Shown here: positions 32,901 to 41,078 of the stretch, piece by piece
Layout: the number at the start of each line of letters is the position of its first letter
Position numbering within the stretch: the first letter of the stretch is position 1
Assembly: GCF_014655955.1 (NCBI RefSeq)
Contig: NZ_BNBO01000039.1
Coordinates: 1-64,000 of the forward strand
Length of the DNA: 64,000 nucleotides
DNA from: Kitasatospora indigofera
GTDB lineage: Bacteria > Actinomycetota > Actinomycetes > Streptomycetales > Streptomycetaceae
Reading direction: 5' to 3'
Position numbers and translations under genes: made by a program
Notes under the pieces: generated by a model
Database searches by the model: none
What the model was told of the DNA's origin: nothing
Seen by the model: the letters and a program-made list of their open reading frames with translations, nothing else

Positions 32901-34124
32901 CAGCCGGGCCCCGCAGTCCTCCAGCCAGCCGGTGGCGGCCCGCAGCCAGGCCGCGTCGAGCGGCACGGGGGCCTCCTCCGGGCCGTCCAGCACCACCAGC
33001 AGCGGCCGGTGCGCCGCCGAGCAGAGCCGGGCCACCTCGCCGGGGTCGGGGCCGGGCCCGACGCCCGGCAGTTCGGCGGCCAGCAGCCGGGTGGCGTGCT
33101 CCAGGGCCCGGCCGAGCGGCTCGGCGAGGGTGCGGTCGGCGGCCCGCAGATCGGCGCCCCGCAGCCAGAGGGTGGGCAACGGCCGGAGGCCGCCGGCCCG
33201 CCGGACGGCCAGCGCGGCGAGTTCGGTGGTGCGTCCGCTGCCCGGCACGCCGACCAGGGCGGTGACGGTGGCCCGCGGTTCCTCGCCGACCAGTCCGTCC
33301 GGCCGGTCGACCCGGTCGGCGGCCAGGTCGGCGACGGCGCCCGGTCCGGCGCCGGCCGCGGCCAGCTGGACGGCGGCCAGCCGGAGCACCCCGCCCAGGT
33401 TGAGGGCCCGCCCGAAGCCGGGCACCCCGGCGGCGTTGCGGGCGAGCAGGGCGGCCAGCGCGGGGTCGGTCGCGTCCGGTACGACGGCGAGGGCCGTGCC
33501 GGGGTGCTCCTCGGGCGGGTAGGGGCCCCGCAGCGCGGGGGCGACGACGCCGAGGACGGCGCCGCTCTCCGCGTCCAGCACGGGAGCGCCGGCCGTCGGC
33601 GGGCCGTCCGGCTGCGGCAGGTCGAGCAGCAGGGCGCCGCCGATCAGCTGGAAGCCCCCGCTCCAGGCGTACATCGCGGCGGTGCTGCCGAGCACCCCGC
33701 CGGTGAGCGGGCCGGGCCGCTGCCGCCCGTCGGCCGGCGACAGCACCGTGACCGGCCGGCCGGGCGGCGGGGGCGCGGTGCCGGGCCCGCCGGGCAGGCC
33801 CGGCACCGCGCCCGGCCGGCCGGCCTCGGGGGCGGCGATCGGCAGCGCGGGGAGCGGCAGCCCGCCGACCGCGCCGGTGCTCAGCAGCGCGAGCCCGGAG
33901 CCGGGCAGCGGCAGGACGCTGTCCGCCCCGAGCACCCGGGTCTGGCCGCCGGGCAGGTGCAGGACCAACCGGTCGAGACCGGCCACCACCTCGTGCGCGG
34001 TGAGGACGGTGCCCTGCGGGTCGGCGACGAAGCCGAGGCCGCGCAGGCCGCCGTTCAGGTCGTGGATCCGCAGCAGGGCCCGCCCCGGTTCCGCGGCCGC
34101 TCCGCCGCCCCGGCCACCCGTCAT
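30000..34124 (-). CDS. Large protein: degenerate trypsin-like domain, STAND-like P-loop NTPase, helical repeats
   Basis: A 1374-residue protein of unknown function. Residues about 15-215 resemble a trypsin-like domain (GLGFVADPQGTVLTAHEVVAG), but the triad is lost: Glu45 stands where LTAAHVV has His, GSGLALL lacks the Asp, and TAGAPV (177-182) has Ala for the Ser. A P-loop follows, GVPGSGRTT (292-300), with Arg in place of the Walker Lys, then a Walker B-like LLVVLDGPEE (375-384). A low-complexity linker has RTGAPE-like hexapeptide repeats. The last 500 residues are Ala/Leu-rich helices resembling HEAT repeats. The ATG at 34124 has AAGGG upstream. Trypsin-STAND-repeat proteins occur in signalling and defence; here it sits between truB and ribF. 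Confidence 0.78.
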   Translation of the reverse strand: MTGGRGGGAAAEPGRALLRIHDLNGGLRGLGFVADPQGTVLTAHEVVAGLDRLVLHLPGGQTRVLGADSVLPLPGSGLALLSTGAVGGLPLPALPIAAPEAGRPGAVPGLPGGPGTAPPPPGRPVTVLSPADGRQRPGPLTGGVLGSTAAMYAWSGGFQLIGGALLLDLPQPDGPPTAGAPVLDAESGAVLGVVAPALRGPYPPEEHPGTALAVVPDATDPALAALLARNAAGVPGFGRALNLGGVLRLAAVQLAAAGAGPGAVADLAADRVDRPDGLVGEEPRATVTALVGVPGSGRTTELAALAVRRAGGLRPLPTLWLRGADLRAADRTLAEPLGRALEHATRLLAAELPGVGPGPDPGEVARLCSAAHRPLLVVLDGPEEAPVPLDAAWLRAATGWLEDCGARLLTACGEDAWEQLAPGPAPDRAGRRLLPDGRDADGPGATGPGAAAAAGRRAFEPADPPRVHRLGPLPAEAAGRARRRYGLPAGRPGADARHPLALRLAGELRAAGVQGEAGSRGDLFAGHLDLRCLAVARRIAGASVPRRPGAHRRGGPPPAGEDTGRLRRLASAVAGRVHEAARRMLGPGHGGLDREAFEELFPVAGGWAAAVLAERLFVPAGQGYRPAHEEFSDWLQGLHLDLDAALRLLLAEPAGPPVGSERTGAPERTGAPERPGARERPGAPERSGVPTGLSEGSGGLGPEGPWPGRELSGAGGPGAVRDGAAQPRTEPRTEPLAERRGVGHPPWAAHGAGAHRPARPGPGEAPPGGSGPAGPPDVTGPAEARAEGPAERLPERLPEGPSDVPPQVPPEGPGPVVVARHRAGPVAAALRTLGEDRGPTALDPWLHRLCRALDLAPPGGEASWWAGRLLAAGLAGPEPAAHGALLAGLADRIAERACATGVPDPAAAGYGRFGPDFWLGLGLPAAAELDLLRRLVRADGPGQPFLAAAARRLRADPAGVIPLVCAWFDDPRGLPARPGSTVADLAHDLLHAHRSLALDDLTDRLADAAHPRADALLLVLAADEPSALCRAVDRWSHDPRPERHVAAAVHALRAAPHARGAGAELLRHSALALLAREDEPGLHGAALALLVRAPGTRAAYLPRALAAYAAGDPFVTADVLAPALESHPDEVLAALAERLALPGAAPAEGLRVLAGAAAPEVLRRGAELAGALLRERPERAALVAGEYLEGRLRGLPGPLGAPADLRALLDGVLTARPAVRRVFAEVLAVAGGPARAELLAALLAAESDPVVLTAALERLAEHCAGHDEGWAREVVAGACAALLEADEVLVRCAGRSAAFALLLARWPDEHAPPLPEGPGLARMRALVAAGRDPQYAAAEAEREAGPGGRAAGVRPPRRRTGLPVPEQGRAHGTL

Positions 34125-34434
34125 TCGCGCCGCCCTTCCCGCTGGGCCGGGGCGGGCCCCGGAGAGGCCCGCCCGGCCGTCGTGCCCGGCCGCCCGGAGC
34201 CTGCCCGCCGCCGTACCCGCGCGACCCCGCACGCGCCGTTCACCACCCGGCTTCACCTCGCGCGCTCGCCCGTCCGGGTGAGTGCCCGGCGCCCGGCCGG
34301 GCGGCAGCGGCGCACCGGCCCCGAGAACACCGGAAGCCCGTACGCGGATGGGACACGCGTACGGGCTTCCCCGGGCTTCCCCGGGTGAACAGGTGAGCGG
34401 CCGGCCGGGGGCCGACGGGCCCGCCCGCCCCTCG
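34125..34434 (-). promoter_or_regulatory. Intergenic region truB to STAND-like gene (310 bases, no gene)
   Basis: Apart from the truB terminator at 34332-34370, I see nothing definite. The stretch 34125-34260 is low-complexity GC, and no convincing promoter hexamers for the downstream gene are visible. Confidence 0.4.
34332..34370 (-). terminator. Terminator of truB
   Basis: A perfect 15-bp stem (GGAAGCCCGTACGCG / CGCGTACGGGCTTCC, 9-base loop) lies 64 bases past the truB stop. Confidence 0.65.
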
Positions 34435-35364
34435 TCAGCCGACGAAAACGGCGACCGGGCGGGCGTAGCCGCCCTTCTCCTCGACCAGCGCGAGGAAGCG
34501 CTCCTCCGGGCCGAAGACCGCGACCGGGCCCTCGACACCGAGCCCCGGCGCCTTCAGCTTCATGCCGTTGGCGAGCAGCTTGGCCTGGTCGGCGTCGATG
34601 TCCCAGCGCGGGAAGGCGGCCGCGGCGGCCTCGCCGATCGGCAGCACCGGCAGGCCGGTGGCGGCTTCGCCCTTGGCCGCGTCCTCCAGCTGCTCCAGCG
34701 TGCGGGCGGACTCCACCGAGTACGGGCCGACCCGGGTGCGGCGCAGCGCGGTCAGGTGCCCGCCGACGCCGAGGTCCGCGCCGAGGTCGCGGGCGAGGGC
34801 CCGGATGTAGGTGCCGGAGGAGCACTCCACGGTGACGTCGAGGTCGACCACCGGCGTCCCGTCCTCGGCCACCGCCTCGCGCAGCCCGTGCACGGTGAAG
34901 GAGTGGATGGTGGTGGCGCGGGCGGGGATCTCGAAGTCCTCGCCCTCGCGCACCCGGGTGTACGAGCGCTTGCCGTCGATCTTGATGGCACTGACCTTGG
35001 ACGGCACCTGCATGATCTCGCCGGTCAGCTTGGCCACCCCGGCGTCCACCGCCTCCCGGGTCACCCCGGTCGCGGGGGTCGAGGAGGTGACCTCGCCCTC
35101 GCGGTCGTCGGTGACGGTGTTCTGGCCGAGCCGCACCGTCGCCTCGTAGGTCTTGGCGGTGAGCATCAGGTGCCCGAGCAGCCGGGTGGCCCGCTCGACG
35201 CCGATCACCAGCACGCCGGTGGCCATCGGGTCCAGCGTCCCGGCGTGCCCGACCTTGCGGGTGCCGGCCAGCCACCGCATCTTGGCCACCACCCCGTGCG
35301 AGGTGATGCCCTCCGGCTTGTCGACGATGACCAGGCCGTCGGGGCCGGTTCCCTTGCGCTTCAT
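34435..35364 (-). CDS. truB: tRNA pseudouridine(55) synthase
   Basis: Isomerises U55 of tRNA in the T-loop. The catalytic Asp is in GHAGTLDPMATGVL. The family KTYEATVRLG and SGTYIRALARDLG motifs follow, and a C-terminal PUA-like region ends in VAVFVG. The 309-residue length is normal. The ATG at 35362-35364 has GGAG 10 bases upstream. It follows the DHH phosphoesterase gene by 93 bases in the rbfA-DHH-truB order that is conserved in actinobacteria. Confidence 0.95.
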   Translation of the reverse strand: MKRKGTGPDGLVIVDKPEGITSHGVVAKMRWLAGTRKVGHAGTLDPMATGVLVIGVERATRLLGHLMLTAKTYEATVRLGQNTVTDDREGEVTSSTPATGVTREAVDAGVAKLTGEIMQVPSKVSAIKIDGKRSYTRVREGEDFEIPARATTIHSFTVHGLREAVAEDGTPVVDLDVTVECSSGTYIRALARDLGADLGVGGHLTALRRTRVGPYSVESARTLEQLEDAAKGEAATGLPVLPIGEAAAAAFPRWDIDADQAKLLANGMKLKAPGLGVEGPVAVFGPEERFLALVEEKGGYARPVAVFVG

Positions 35365-35457
35365 CGGTTCATTTCTCCAGCGGGCGTGCAACAGCGGACT
35401 TGCGACAACAGGTGTTCGGCGCCGGGCGTCCCGGCCGCGGGCGTACCGTCCGGCCGC

Positions 35458-36594
35458 TCACCCGCCGGCCGGGCGCAGCGCCGCCCGGAACCGGGCCACC
35501 ACGCTCTCGACGTCCTCCCGGGTGGAGAAACCGGCCGCGTAGGTGTGCCCGCCGCCGCCCAGCTCGCCGCAGGCGCGGGCGACGTCCACCGCGCCCTTGG
35601 AGCGCGAGGAGCCGCGCAGGGTGCCGTCCGGGTCCTGCTTGAGGACGAGCGCGACCTCGGCCTCGGCCGGGCGGCGGAGGATGTCGATCAGTCCCTCGAT
35701 CTCCTCGACGGTGACGCTGAACAGCGCCAGGTCCTCGTACGGGACCCAGGTCCACACCAGTCCGAGGCCGCCGGCCGCGTCCGGTTCGTAGACCGCGCGC
35801 TGCAGGGCGCCGGCGAGGACCTTGAGGTAGCCGAAGGAGGAGGTCTCCCAGAGCTGCCGGGAGATCAGGTCGTGCCGGATGCCGGTGGCCAGCAGCCGGC
35901 CCGCGAGTTCGTGGGTGGCGGGGGTGGTGGCGGCGTACTTGAAGGAGCCGGTGTCGGTGGCCACGCCCGTGTACAGGCAGGTCGCCAGGTCCTGGTCCAG
36001 CGGGACGCCCAGGCGCCGCAGCAGCTCGTCCACCAGGACGGCGGTGGCGGGCGCCGACGGGTCGATCAGCTGATGGGTGCCGAAGCCCGGGTTGGAGGCG
36101 TGGTGGTCGATGACGGCCAGCACCGGGGCGGCGAAGGCCTTGGCGTGCAGCAGGCCGAGCCGCCCCTCGGAGGCGACGTCGAAGCAGAGCACCAGGTCGG
36201 GGACGTCGGGGACGTCGGCGGCCGGGACGATCAGCTCCTGCCCGGGCAGGAAGGCCAGCGACTCGGGGACCACCTGCGGGTCGTCGCCGAAGGAGACCCG
36301 CACCTGGTGGCCGAGCGAGCGCAGCGCGAGGCCGGCCGCGAGGGCCGAGCCCAGCGCGTCGCCGTCGGGGCAGATGTGGCAGATCAGGTCGATGGAGCGG
36401 GCGCGGCCGATCTCGGCCACGACCTGCTGCCAGACCAGCTCGAAGCCCGGCACCTCGGCACGCGGGCCCGGAAGCACCGCGAGGGCACCCTCCACCGTGC
36501 TGGTGGAGGACGCCCCCGAGGTCCCCGCGGCTTCCGCCGCGCTCACTGCCGCTGTGCTCACCACGGAGCCGGCCACCGCCGGCTCGCCGGCCAT
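35458..36594 (-). CDS. DHH-family phosphoesterase, nanoRNase/pAp phosphatase (NrnA-like)
   Basis: A manganese-dependent phosphoesterase degrading short RNA oligomers and/or pAp. The DHH domain has ICHICPDGDALGSALA and the signature IDHHASN. The C-terminal DHHA1 domain has SSRSKGAVDV and GGGGHTYAAGF. An extra N-terminal 35 residues, Ala/Ser/Thr-rich, precede the domain, so the true start may be internal. The ATG at 36594 is 2 bases past the rbfA stop, which supports translational coupling. The 378-residue product is long for NrnA because of that leader. Confidence 0.92.
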   Translation of the reverse strand: MAGEPAVAGSVVSTAAVSAAEAAGTSGASSTSTVEGALAVLPGPRAEVPGFELVWQQVVAEIGRARSIDLICHICPDGDALGSALAAGLALRSLGHQVRVSFGDDPQVVPESLAFLPGQELIVPAADVPDVPDLVLCFDVASEGRLGLLHAKAFAAPVLAVIDHHASNPGFGTHQLIDPSAPATAVLVDELLRRLGVPLDQDLATCLYTGVATDTGSFKYAATTPATHELAGRLLATGIRHDLISRQLWETSSFGYLKVLAGALQRAVYEPDAAGGLGLVWTWVPYEDLALFSVTVEEIEGLIDILRRPAEAEVALVLKQDPDGTLRGSSRSKGAVDVARACGELGGGGHTYAAGFSTREDVESVVARFRAALRPAGG

Positions 36595-36596
36595 GA

Positions 36597-37040
36597 CTAC
36601 TCGTCCTCGTCGTCACGCTCGGAGGCGGGGACCTTGTACGGGTCCGCCTCTCCGGCGTACGTCTTCCCGGTCGCCGTGGTGCGCACCTCGGCGTCGATCT
36701 GCCGGGCCCGGTCGAGCAGGTCGTCGATGTTGCGGGCGTTGTCCGGCAGGGCGTCCGCGACGAAGGTGAGCGACGGGGTGTGGCGCACCCCGGTCTCCTT
36801 GCCGACGGTGCTGCGGAGGATGCCCTTGGCACTCTCCAGCCCGGCGGCCGCGGCCTGGCGCTCGGTCTCGTCGCCGTAGACCGTGTAGAAGATGGTGGCC
36901 TCACGCAGGTCCCCGGTCACCCGGGTGTCGGTGATGGTCACGAAGCCCAGTCGCGGGTCCTTGACCCGCCGCTGCAGGGTCTCGGCGACCACCACCTGGA
37001 TGCGGTCGGCGAGCTTGCGCGCCCTTGCCTTGTCGGTCAC
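36597..37040 (-). CDS. rbfA: 30S ribosome-binding factor A
   Basis: Assembly factor for the 16S rRNA 5' end. The 147-residue product starts TDKARARKLADRIQVVVAE. It has the KH-like core RLGFVTITDTRVTGDLREATIFYTVYG, which I quote in part, and the helix AKGILRSTVGKETGVRHTPSL. An acidic tail ends ERDDEDE. The start is GTG 37038-37040 with GGAGG 5 bases upstream; the frame is open further but without a site. DUF503 lies 154 bases upstream and the DHH gene 2 bases downstream. Confidence 0.95.
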   Translation of the reverse strand: MTDKARARKLADRIQVVVAETLQRRVKDPRLGFVTITDTRVTGDLREATIFYTVYGDETERQAAAAGLESAKGILRSTVGKETGVRHTPSLTFVADALPDNARNIDDLLDRARQIDAEVRTTATGKTYAGEADPYKVPASERDDEDE

Positions 37041-37194
37041 GTTGCCTCCTCGTGCAGTGGGCCCGGTACGCGGGGGTCGACAGCTCACCCTCAGGGGCCC
37101 ACGCCCCAACGTACCGGCCCGCGCCCAGCCTTGTGGGCGCTCTCGGTCCTGATCTGTGTGAGAGTGGCGACTTCCGCCGGCCTCACTGCGGATC

Positions 37195-37491
37195 TCAGTC
37201 GTCGTCGTCACCGTGGTAGCGCCTCCTCGCGGAGAGCAGCTGCACCTCGGGACGGCCTGCGACCAACCGCTCGCAGCTGTCCAGGATCTCGGTGACGAAC
37301 CCGGCTTCGCCGGACACCACCGCGACGCCGATCTCGGCCCTGCGGTGCAGATCCTGGTTCCCTACTTCCGCCGCGCACACGCTGTACTTGCGCTGCAGCT
37401 CGGCCACGATGGGCCGCACGACCGAGCGTTTCTCCTTCAGCGAGTGGACGTCGCCGAGCAGAAGGTCGAACGTGAGTGTTCCTACGAACAT
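37195..37491 (-). CDS. DUF503 family protein
   Basis: A 98-residue protein of the small alpha/beta DUF503 family, often found between infB and rbfA. It has FVGTLTFDLLLGDVHSLKEKR at its start and AEVGNQDLHRRAEIGVAVVSG in the core, quoted in part. No enzymatic residues are known. No clear ribosome binding site precedes the ATG at 37491, so a leaderless or weakly initiated mRNA is possible. A TAGGGT-like -10 (about 37558-37563, minus strand) may start the DUF503-rbfA unit after the infB terminator. Confidence 0.9.
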   Translation of the reverse strand: MFVGTLTFDLLLGDVHSLKEKRSVVRPIVAELQRKYSVCAAEVGNQDLHRRAEIGVAVVSGEAGFVTEILDSCERLVAGRPEVQLLSARRRYHGDDDD

Positions 37492-37574
37492 GTGTGACAG
37501 GTCAAGCCGACCTGGAGGCCTCGGGGAGCAGCCCGGTGACCGGGCTGATGTACGAGGACCCTACACAGTGGACC

Positions 37575-37612
37575 GGGGCCGGTCGACGGGAAATTTCCCG
37601 CCGACCGGCCCC
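37575..37612 (-). terminator. Terminator of infB
   Basis: A 19-position palindrome with one mismatch, centred on AAATTT, starts 15 bases past the infB stop. Arms are GGGGCCGGTCG-A-CGGGAAA and its complement. A smaller CAGCCCGG/CCGGGCTG stem lies at 37529-37547. Confidence 0.7.
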
Positions 37613-37627
37613 GGACCGACCACTCGC

Positions 37628-40600
37628 TTACGCGCGCGGCTTCTCGCGCATCTCGTAGGTCTCGATGACGTCCTCGACCTTGATGTCGTTGAACGACCCG
37701 AGGGTCACACCGGCCTCGAAGCCCTCGCGGACCTCGGTCGCGTCGTCCTTGAAACGACGCAGGCCCTCGATGGTGAGGTTCTCCGTGATGACCTTGCCGT
37801 CGCGGATGAGGCGTGCCTTGGCGTTGCGGCGCAGCAGGCCCTCGCGGACGATGACACCCGCGATGTTGCCGAACTTGGAGGAACGGAACACCTCGCGGAT
37901 CTCCGCGGAACCGAGGCGCACCTCCTCGTACTCCGGCTTGAGCATGCCCTTGAGGGCCGACTCGATCTCCTCGATCGCCTGGTAGATGACCGAGTAGTAC
38001 CGGACGTCCACGCCTTCCTTGTCGGCCGCGGTACGGGCACGGCCTTCGGCGCGCACGTTGAAGCCGATGATGATGGCGTCGGAGCCCATCGCCAGGTTGA
38101 CGTCGGACTCGGTGATCGCACCCACACCGCGGTGCAGGATGCGGAGCTCGACCTCCTCGCCCACGTCGAGCTTGACGAGGGCGTCCTCCAGGGCCTCCAC
38201 GGAACCGGAGACGTCACCCTTGATGATGAGGTTGAGCTGCTCGATCTCGCCGGCCGCGATGGCCTTGTCGAGGTCCTCCAGCGACACCCGGACCCGGCGC
38301 TGCGCGAACGCGGCGTTGCGGTCACGGGCCGAGCGCTTCTCGGCGATCTGACGCGCGGTGCGGTCCTCGTCGACGACGATGAAGCTGTCGCCGGCGCGGG
38401 GCACCGAGGTGAGACCGAGGAGCAGCACCGGACGGGACGGGCCGGCCTCGGCGAGGCTGTTGCCGTTCTCGTCCAGCATGGCGCGGACGCGGCCGTAGGC
38501 GTCGCCGACCACGATCGAGTCACCGACGCGCAGCGTGCCGCGCTGGACCAGGACGGTCGCCATGGCGCCGCGGCCCTTGTCGAGGTGGGCCTCGATCGCG
38601 ATGCCCTGCGCGTCCTGCTCCGGGTTGGCCCGCAGGTCGAGCGAGGCGTCGGCGGTCAGGACGACCGCCTCCAGCAGCTGGTCGATGTTCAGACCCTGGC
38701 GCGCGGAGATGTCGACGAACATGGTGTCGCCGCCGTACTCCTCGGCCACCAGGCCGAACTCGGTCAGCTGACCGCGGACCTTGGTCGGGTCGGCGCCCTC
38801 GACGTCGATCTTGTTGACCGCGACCACGATCGGCACACCGGCGGCCTTGGCGTGGTTCAACGCCTCGACCGTCTGCGGCATGACACCGTCGTTGGCCGCG
38901 ACCACCAGGATCGCGATGTCGGTGGACTTGGCACCACGGGCACGCATGGCGGAGAACGCCTCGTGACCCGGGGTGTCGAGGAAGGTGATCGGACGCTCTT
39001 CGCCGTTCACCGTCGCCGACACCTGGTAGGCACCGATGTGCTGGGTGATGCCACCGGCCTCGCCGGCCACCACGTTGGTCTTGCGGATGGCGTCCAGCAG
39101 GCGGGTCTTACCGTGGTCGACGTGACCCATGACGGTGACGACCGGCGGGCGGGCCACCAGCATGTCCTCGTCGCCCTCGTTCGCACCGAAGTCGATGTCG
39201 AACGACTCCAGCAGCTCACGGTCCTCGTCGTCACGGCTGACGATCTCCAGGACGAAGCCCATCTCGTCCGCCAGCAGCTGCAGCGTGGCGTCGGAGACCG
39301 ACTGGGTCGCGGTGACCATCTCACCGAGGTTGAACATCACCGAGACGAGCGCGGCCGGGTTGGCGTTGATCTTCTCCGCGAAGTCCATCAGCGAGGCGCC
39401 GCTCGACAGGCGAACGGTCTGGCCGTTGCCGCGGGGCAGCATCACACCGCCGACGGACGGGGCCTGCATGGCCTCGTACTCCTGGCGACGCGCGCGCTTC
39501 GACTTGCGGGCACGGGCCGGGCGACCGCCCGGGCCACGACCGAAGGCACCCTGCGTGCCACCACGGGCACCCGGGCCGCCGGGACGGCCGCCGAAGCCGC
39601 CGGGACGCGGGCCGAAGCCACCGCCACCGCCGGGGGCGCCACCGGGACGCGGGCCGCCGAAGCCGCCACCGGCCGGGCGCGAACCCGGACCGGCCGGACG
39701 GCCGGCGAAGCCGGGACGGGCGCCACCGGCGCCGGCACCCGGACCACCCGGACGGCCGCCGGGGCCACCGGGACCACGGCCACCGGGGCCCGGACGCGGG
39801 CCCGGACCGGCCGGACGCTGCGGCATCATGCCCGGGTTCGGACGCGGCATGCCGGACGGGCTGGGCCCACCCGGACGCGGACCGGCCGGACGCGGCATGC
39901 CGTCGGGACGCGGAGCACCACCGGGGCGCGGGGCGCCACGGTCGGCACCGGGAGCACCGGCGGGACGGGGGCCACGGTCGCCACCGGGGCGCGGGGCGCC
40001 ACGGTCGGCACCCGGCGCACCCGCGGGACGCGGACGGTCGCCACCGGGACGCGGGGCGCCACGGTCGGCACCCGGACGGGCACCGGCCAGGCCGTCGGGA
40101 CGGGGGCCACGGTCGCCACCGGGGCGCGGGGCGCCACGGTCGGCACCGGGAGCACCGGCACCCGGACGGGCGGCACCCGGCGCGGCCGGACGACGGTCAC
40201 CGGGACGGGCCATGCCGGTGGCACTGCCCGAGGTGAACGGGTTGTTGCCGGGGCGCGGGCCGGCCGGGCGCGGGCCCGGACGGGCGCCGGCACCGGCGGC
40301 GGGGGCCTGCGCGGCGGGGCGGGCGGCCTGGGCGGCCGGACGCTCCGGAGCGGCGGGCGCCGCGTCACCGGCGGGAGCCGGCGAGGAGAACTCGGCCGCG
40401 GGCGCGGCCGGGGCCGCCGGGGCGGCGGGACGCACCGCCGGGCGCGGGCCCGGAGCGGCGGCGGCCGGCTTCGCCGGGGCGGGGGCGGCCGGGGCGGCGG
40501 GAGCCGCGGCGGCCGGGGTGGGACGGGGACCCGGGGTCGCGGCAGGGCGCGGACCCGGCGTGGGGGCACCCGGGCGGGGTGCGGCCGAACCGGCGGCGGA

Positions 40601-40825
40601 GCCGCCGGCGGGCTGGGGCGCCGCGGGCTTGCGCGGGCCAGGCTTGGCAGCGGAACCACCCGTGGGGGCCACTCCAAGCGCGTCAGTCAACTTGCGTACG
40701 ACCGGTGCCTCGATGGTCGAGGACGCCGAACGGACGAACTCGCCGAGCTCGGTGAGCTTGGCCATGACGGCCTTGCTCTCCAAGCCAAGCTCCTTGGCGA
40801 GTTCATAAACCCGGACCTTAGCCAC
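37628..40825 (-). CDS. infB: Translation initiation factor IF-2
   Basis: GTPase that brings initiator tRNA to the 30S subunit. At 1065 residues it is a long actinobacterial form. An IF2_N domain (AKVRVYELAKELGLESKAVM) leads into a Pro/Gly/Ala/Arg-rich linker of about 370 residues (roughly 50-420). A second N-domain follows, then the GTPase with GHVDHGKT at 567-574, DTPGHEAF and NKID, and C-terminal beta-barrel domains. The linker has four copies of GADRGAPRPGG (39916-40170). The start is GTG 40823-40825 with AGGAG upstream. The 253-base leader carries tandem 11-bp repeats. Confidence 0.96.
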   Translation of the reverse strand: MAKVRVYELAKELGLESKAVMAKLTELGEFVRSASSTIEAPVVRKLTDALGVAPTGGSAAKPGPRKPAAPQPAGGSAAGSAAPRPGAPTPGPRPAATPGPRPTPAAAAPAAPAAPAPAKPAAAAPGPRPAVRPAAPAAPAAPAAEFSSPAPAGDAAPAAPERPAAQAARPAAQAPAAGAGARPGPRPAGPRPGNNPFTSGSATGMARPGDRRPAAPGAARPGAGAPGADRGAPRPGGDRGPRPDGLAGARPGADRGAPRPGGDRPRPAGAPGADRGAPRPGGDRGPRPAGAPGADRGAPRPGGAPRPDGMPRPAGPRPGGPSPSGMPRPNPGMMPQRPAGPGPRPGPGGRGPGGPGGRPGGPGAGAGGARPGFAGRPAGPGSRPAGGGFGGPRPGGAPGGGGGFGPRPGGFGGRPGGPGARGGTQGAFGRGPGGRPARARKSKRARRQEYEAMQAPSVGGVMLPRGNGQTVRLSSGASLMDFAEKINANPAALVSVMFNLGEMVTATQSVSDATLQLLADEMGFVLEIVSRDDEDRELLESFDIDFGANEGDEDMLVARPPVVTVMGHVDHGKTRLLDAIRKTNVVAGEAGGITQHIGAYQVSATVNGEERPITFLDTPGHEAFSAMRARGAKSTDIAILVVAANDGVMPQTVEALNHAKAAGVPIVVAVNKIDVEGADPTKVRGQLTEFGLVAEEYGGDTMFVDISARQGLNIDQLLEAVVLTADASLDLRANPEQDAQGIAIEAHLDKGRGAMATVLVQRGTLRVGDSIVVGDAYGRVRAMLDENGNSLAEAGPSRPVLLLGLTSVPRAGDSFIVVDEDRTARQIAEKRSARDRNAAFAQRRVRVSLEDLDKAIAAGEIEQLNLIIKGDVSGSVEALEDALVKLDVGEEVELRILHRGVGAITESDVNLAMGSDAIIIGFNVRAEGRARTAADKEGVDVRYYSVIYQAIEEIESALKGMLKPEYEEVRLGSAEIREVFRSSKFGNIAGVIVREGLLRRNAKARLIRDGKVITENLTIEGLRRFKDDATEVREGFEAGVTLGSFNDIKVEDVIETYEMREKPRA

Positions 40826-40884
40826 TTCACTCCTGTCTATGAGTCCGGGGTGATCGTCCGCCGGACTGTCGCTACTTCATGGGC

Positions 40885-40928
40885 GTACCCATCGCGTACT
40901 CATCGCGTACTCATCGAGTGCTCATCGC
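40885..40928 (-). repeat. Four tandem 11-bp repeats in the infB leader
   Basis: Units GTACCCATCGC, GTACTCATCGC, GTACTCATCGA and GTGCTCATCGC run head to tail. In the transcript each unit reads GCGATGAGTAC, so ATG codons recur every 11 bases. The first two make MSTR-stop reading frames that overlap the next ATG as ATGA. They lie 60-103 bases before the infB start. Confidence 0.75.
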
Positions 40929-41078
40929 AATCTCGACCTACTTCCACATCGCGAGGTACCTGACTGGATCGCACGGCGCGCGGATACACGCGCACTGTGC
41001 TTGTTGCGGTGGTTCTCCGTCGCACGAGCGACGGCCGTAACGGGCGGTGTCCCCCTCCAGGCGCTCCTGAGGGAAGCC

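Noticed and set aside
30012..34388. 1458-codon open frame on the plus strand opposite the STAND-like gene
   Set aside because: Gly/Arg/Gln-rich with no domain; it is the expected shadow of a GC-rich gene on the other strand. The minus frame has domain motifs and proper third-position GC.
40885..40928. CRISPR array
   Set aside because: Repeats are only 11 bp, contiguous and without spacers. The same holds for the 15- and 16-bp tandem repeats at 51338 and 53104. No cas genes are present.
37292..40963. 1223-codon open frame antisense to infB
   Set aside because: Full overlap with a certain gene; the sequence is repetitive Thr/Gly/Arg and without a start signal.
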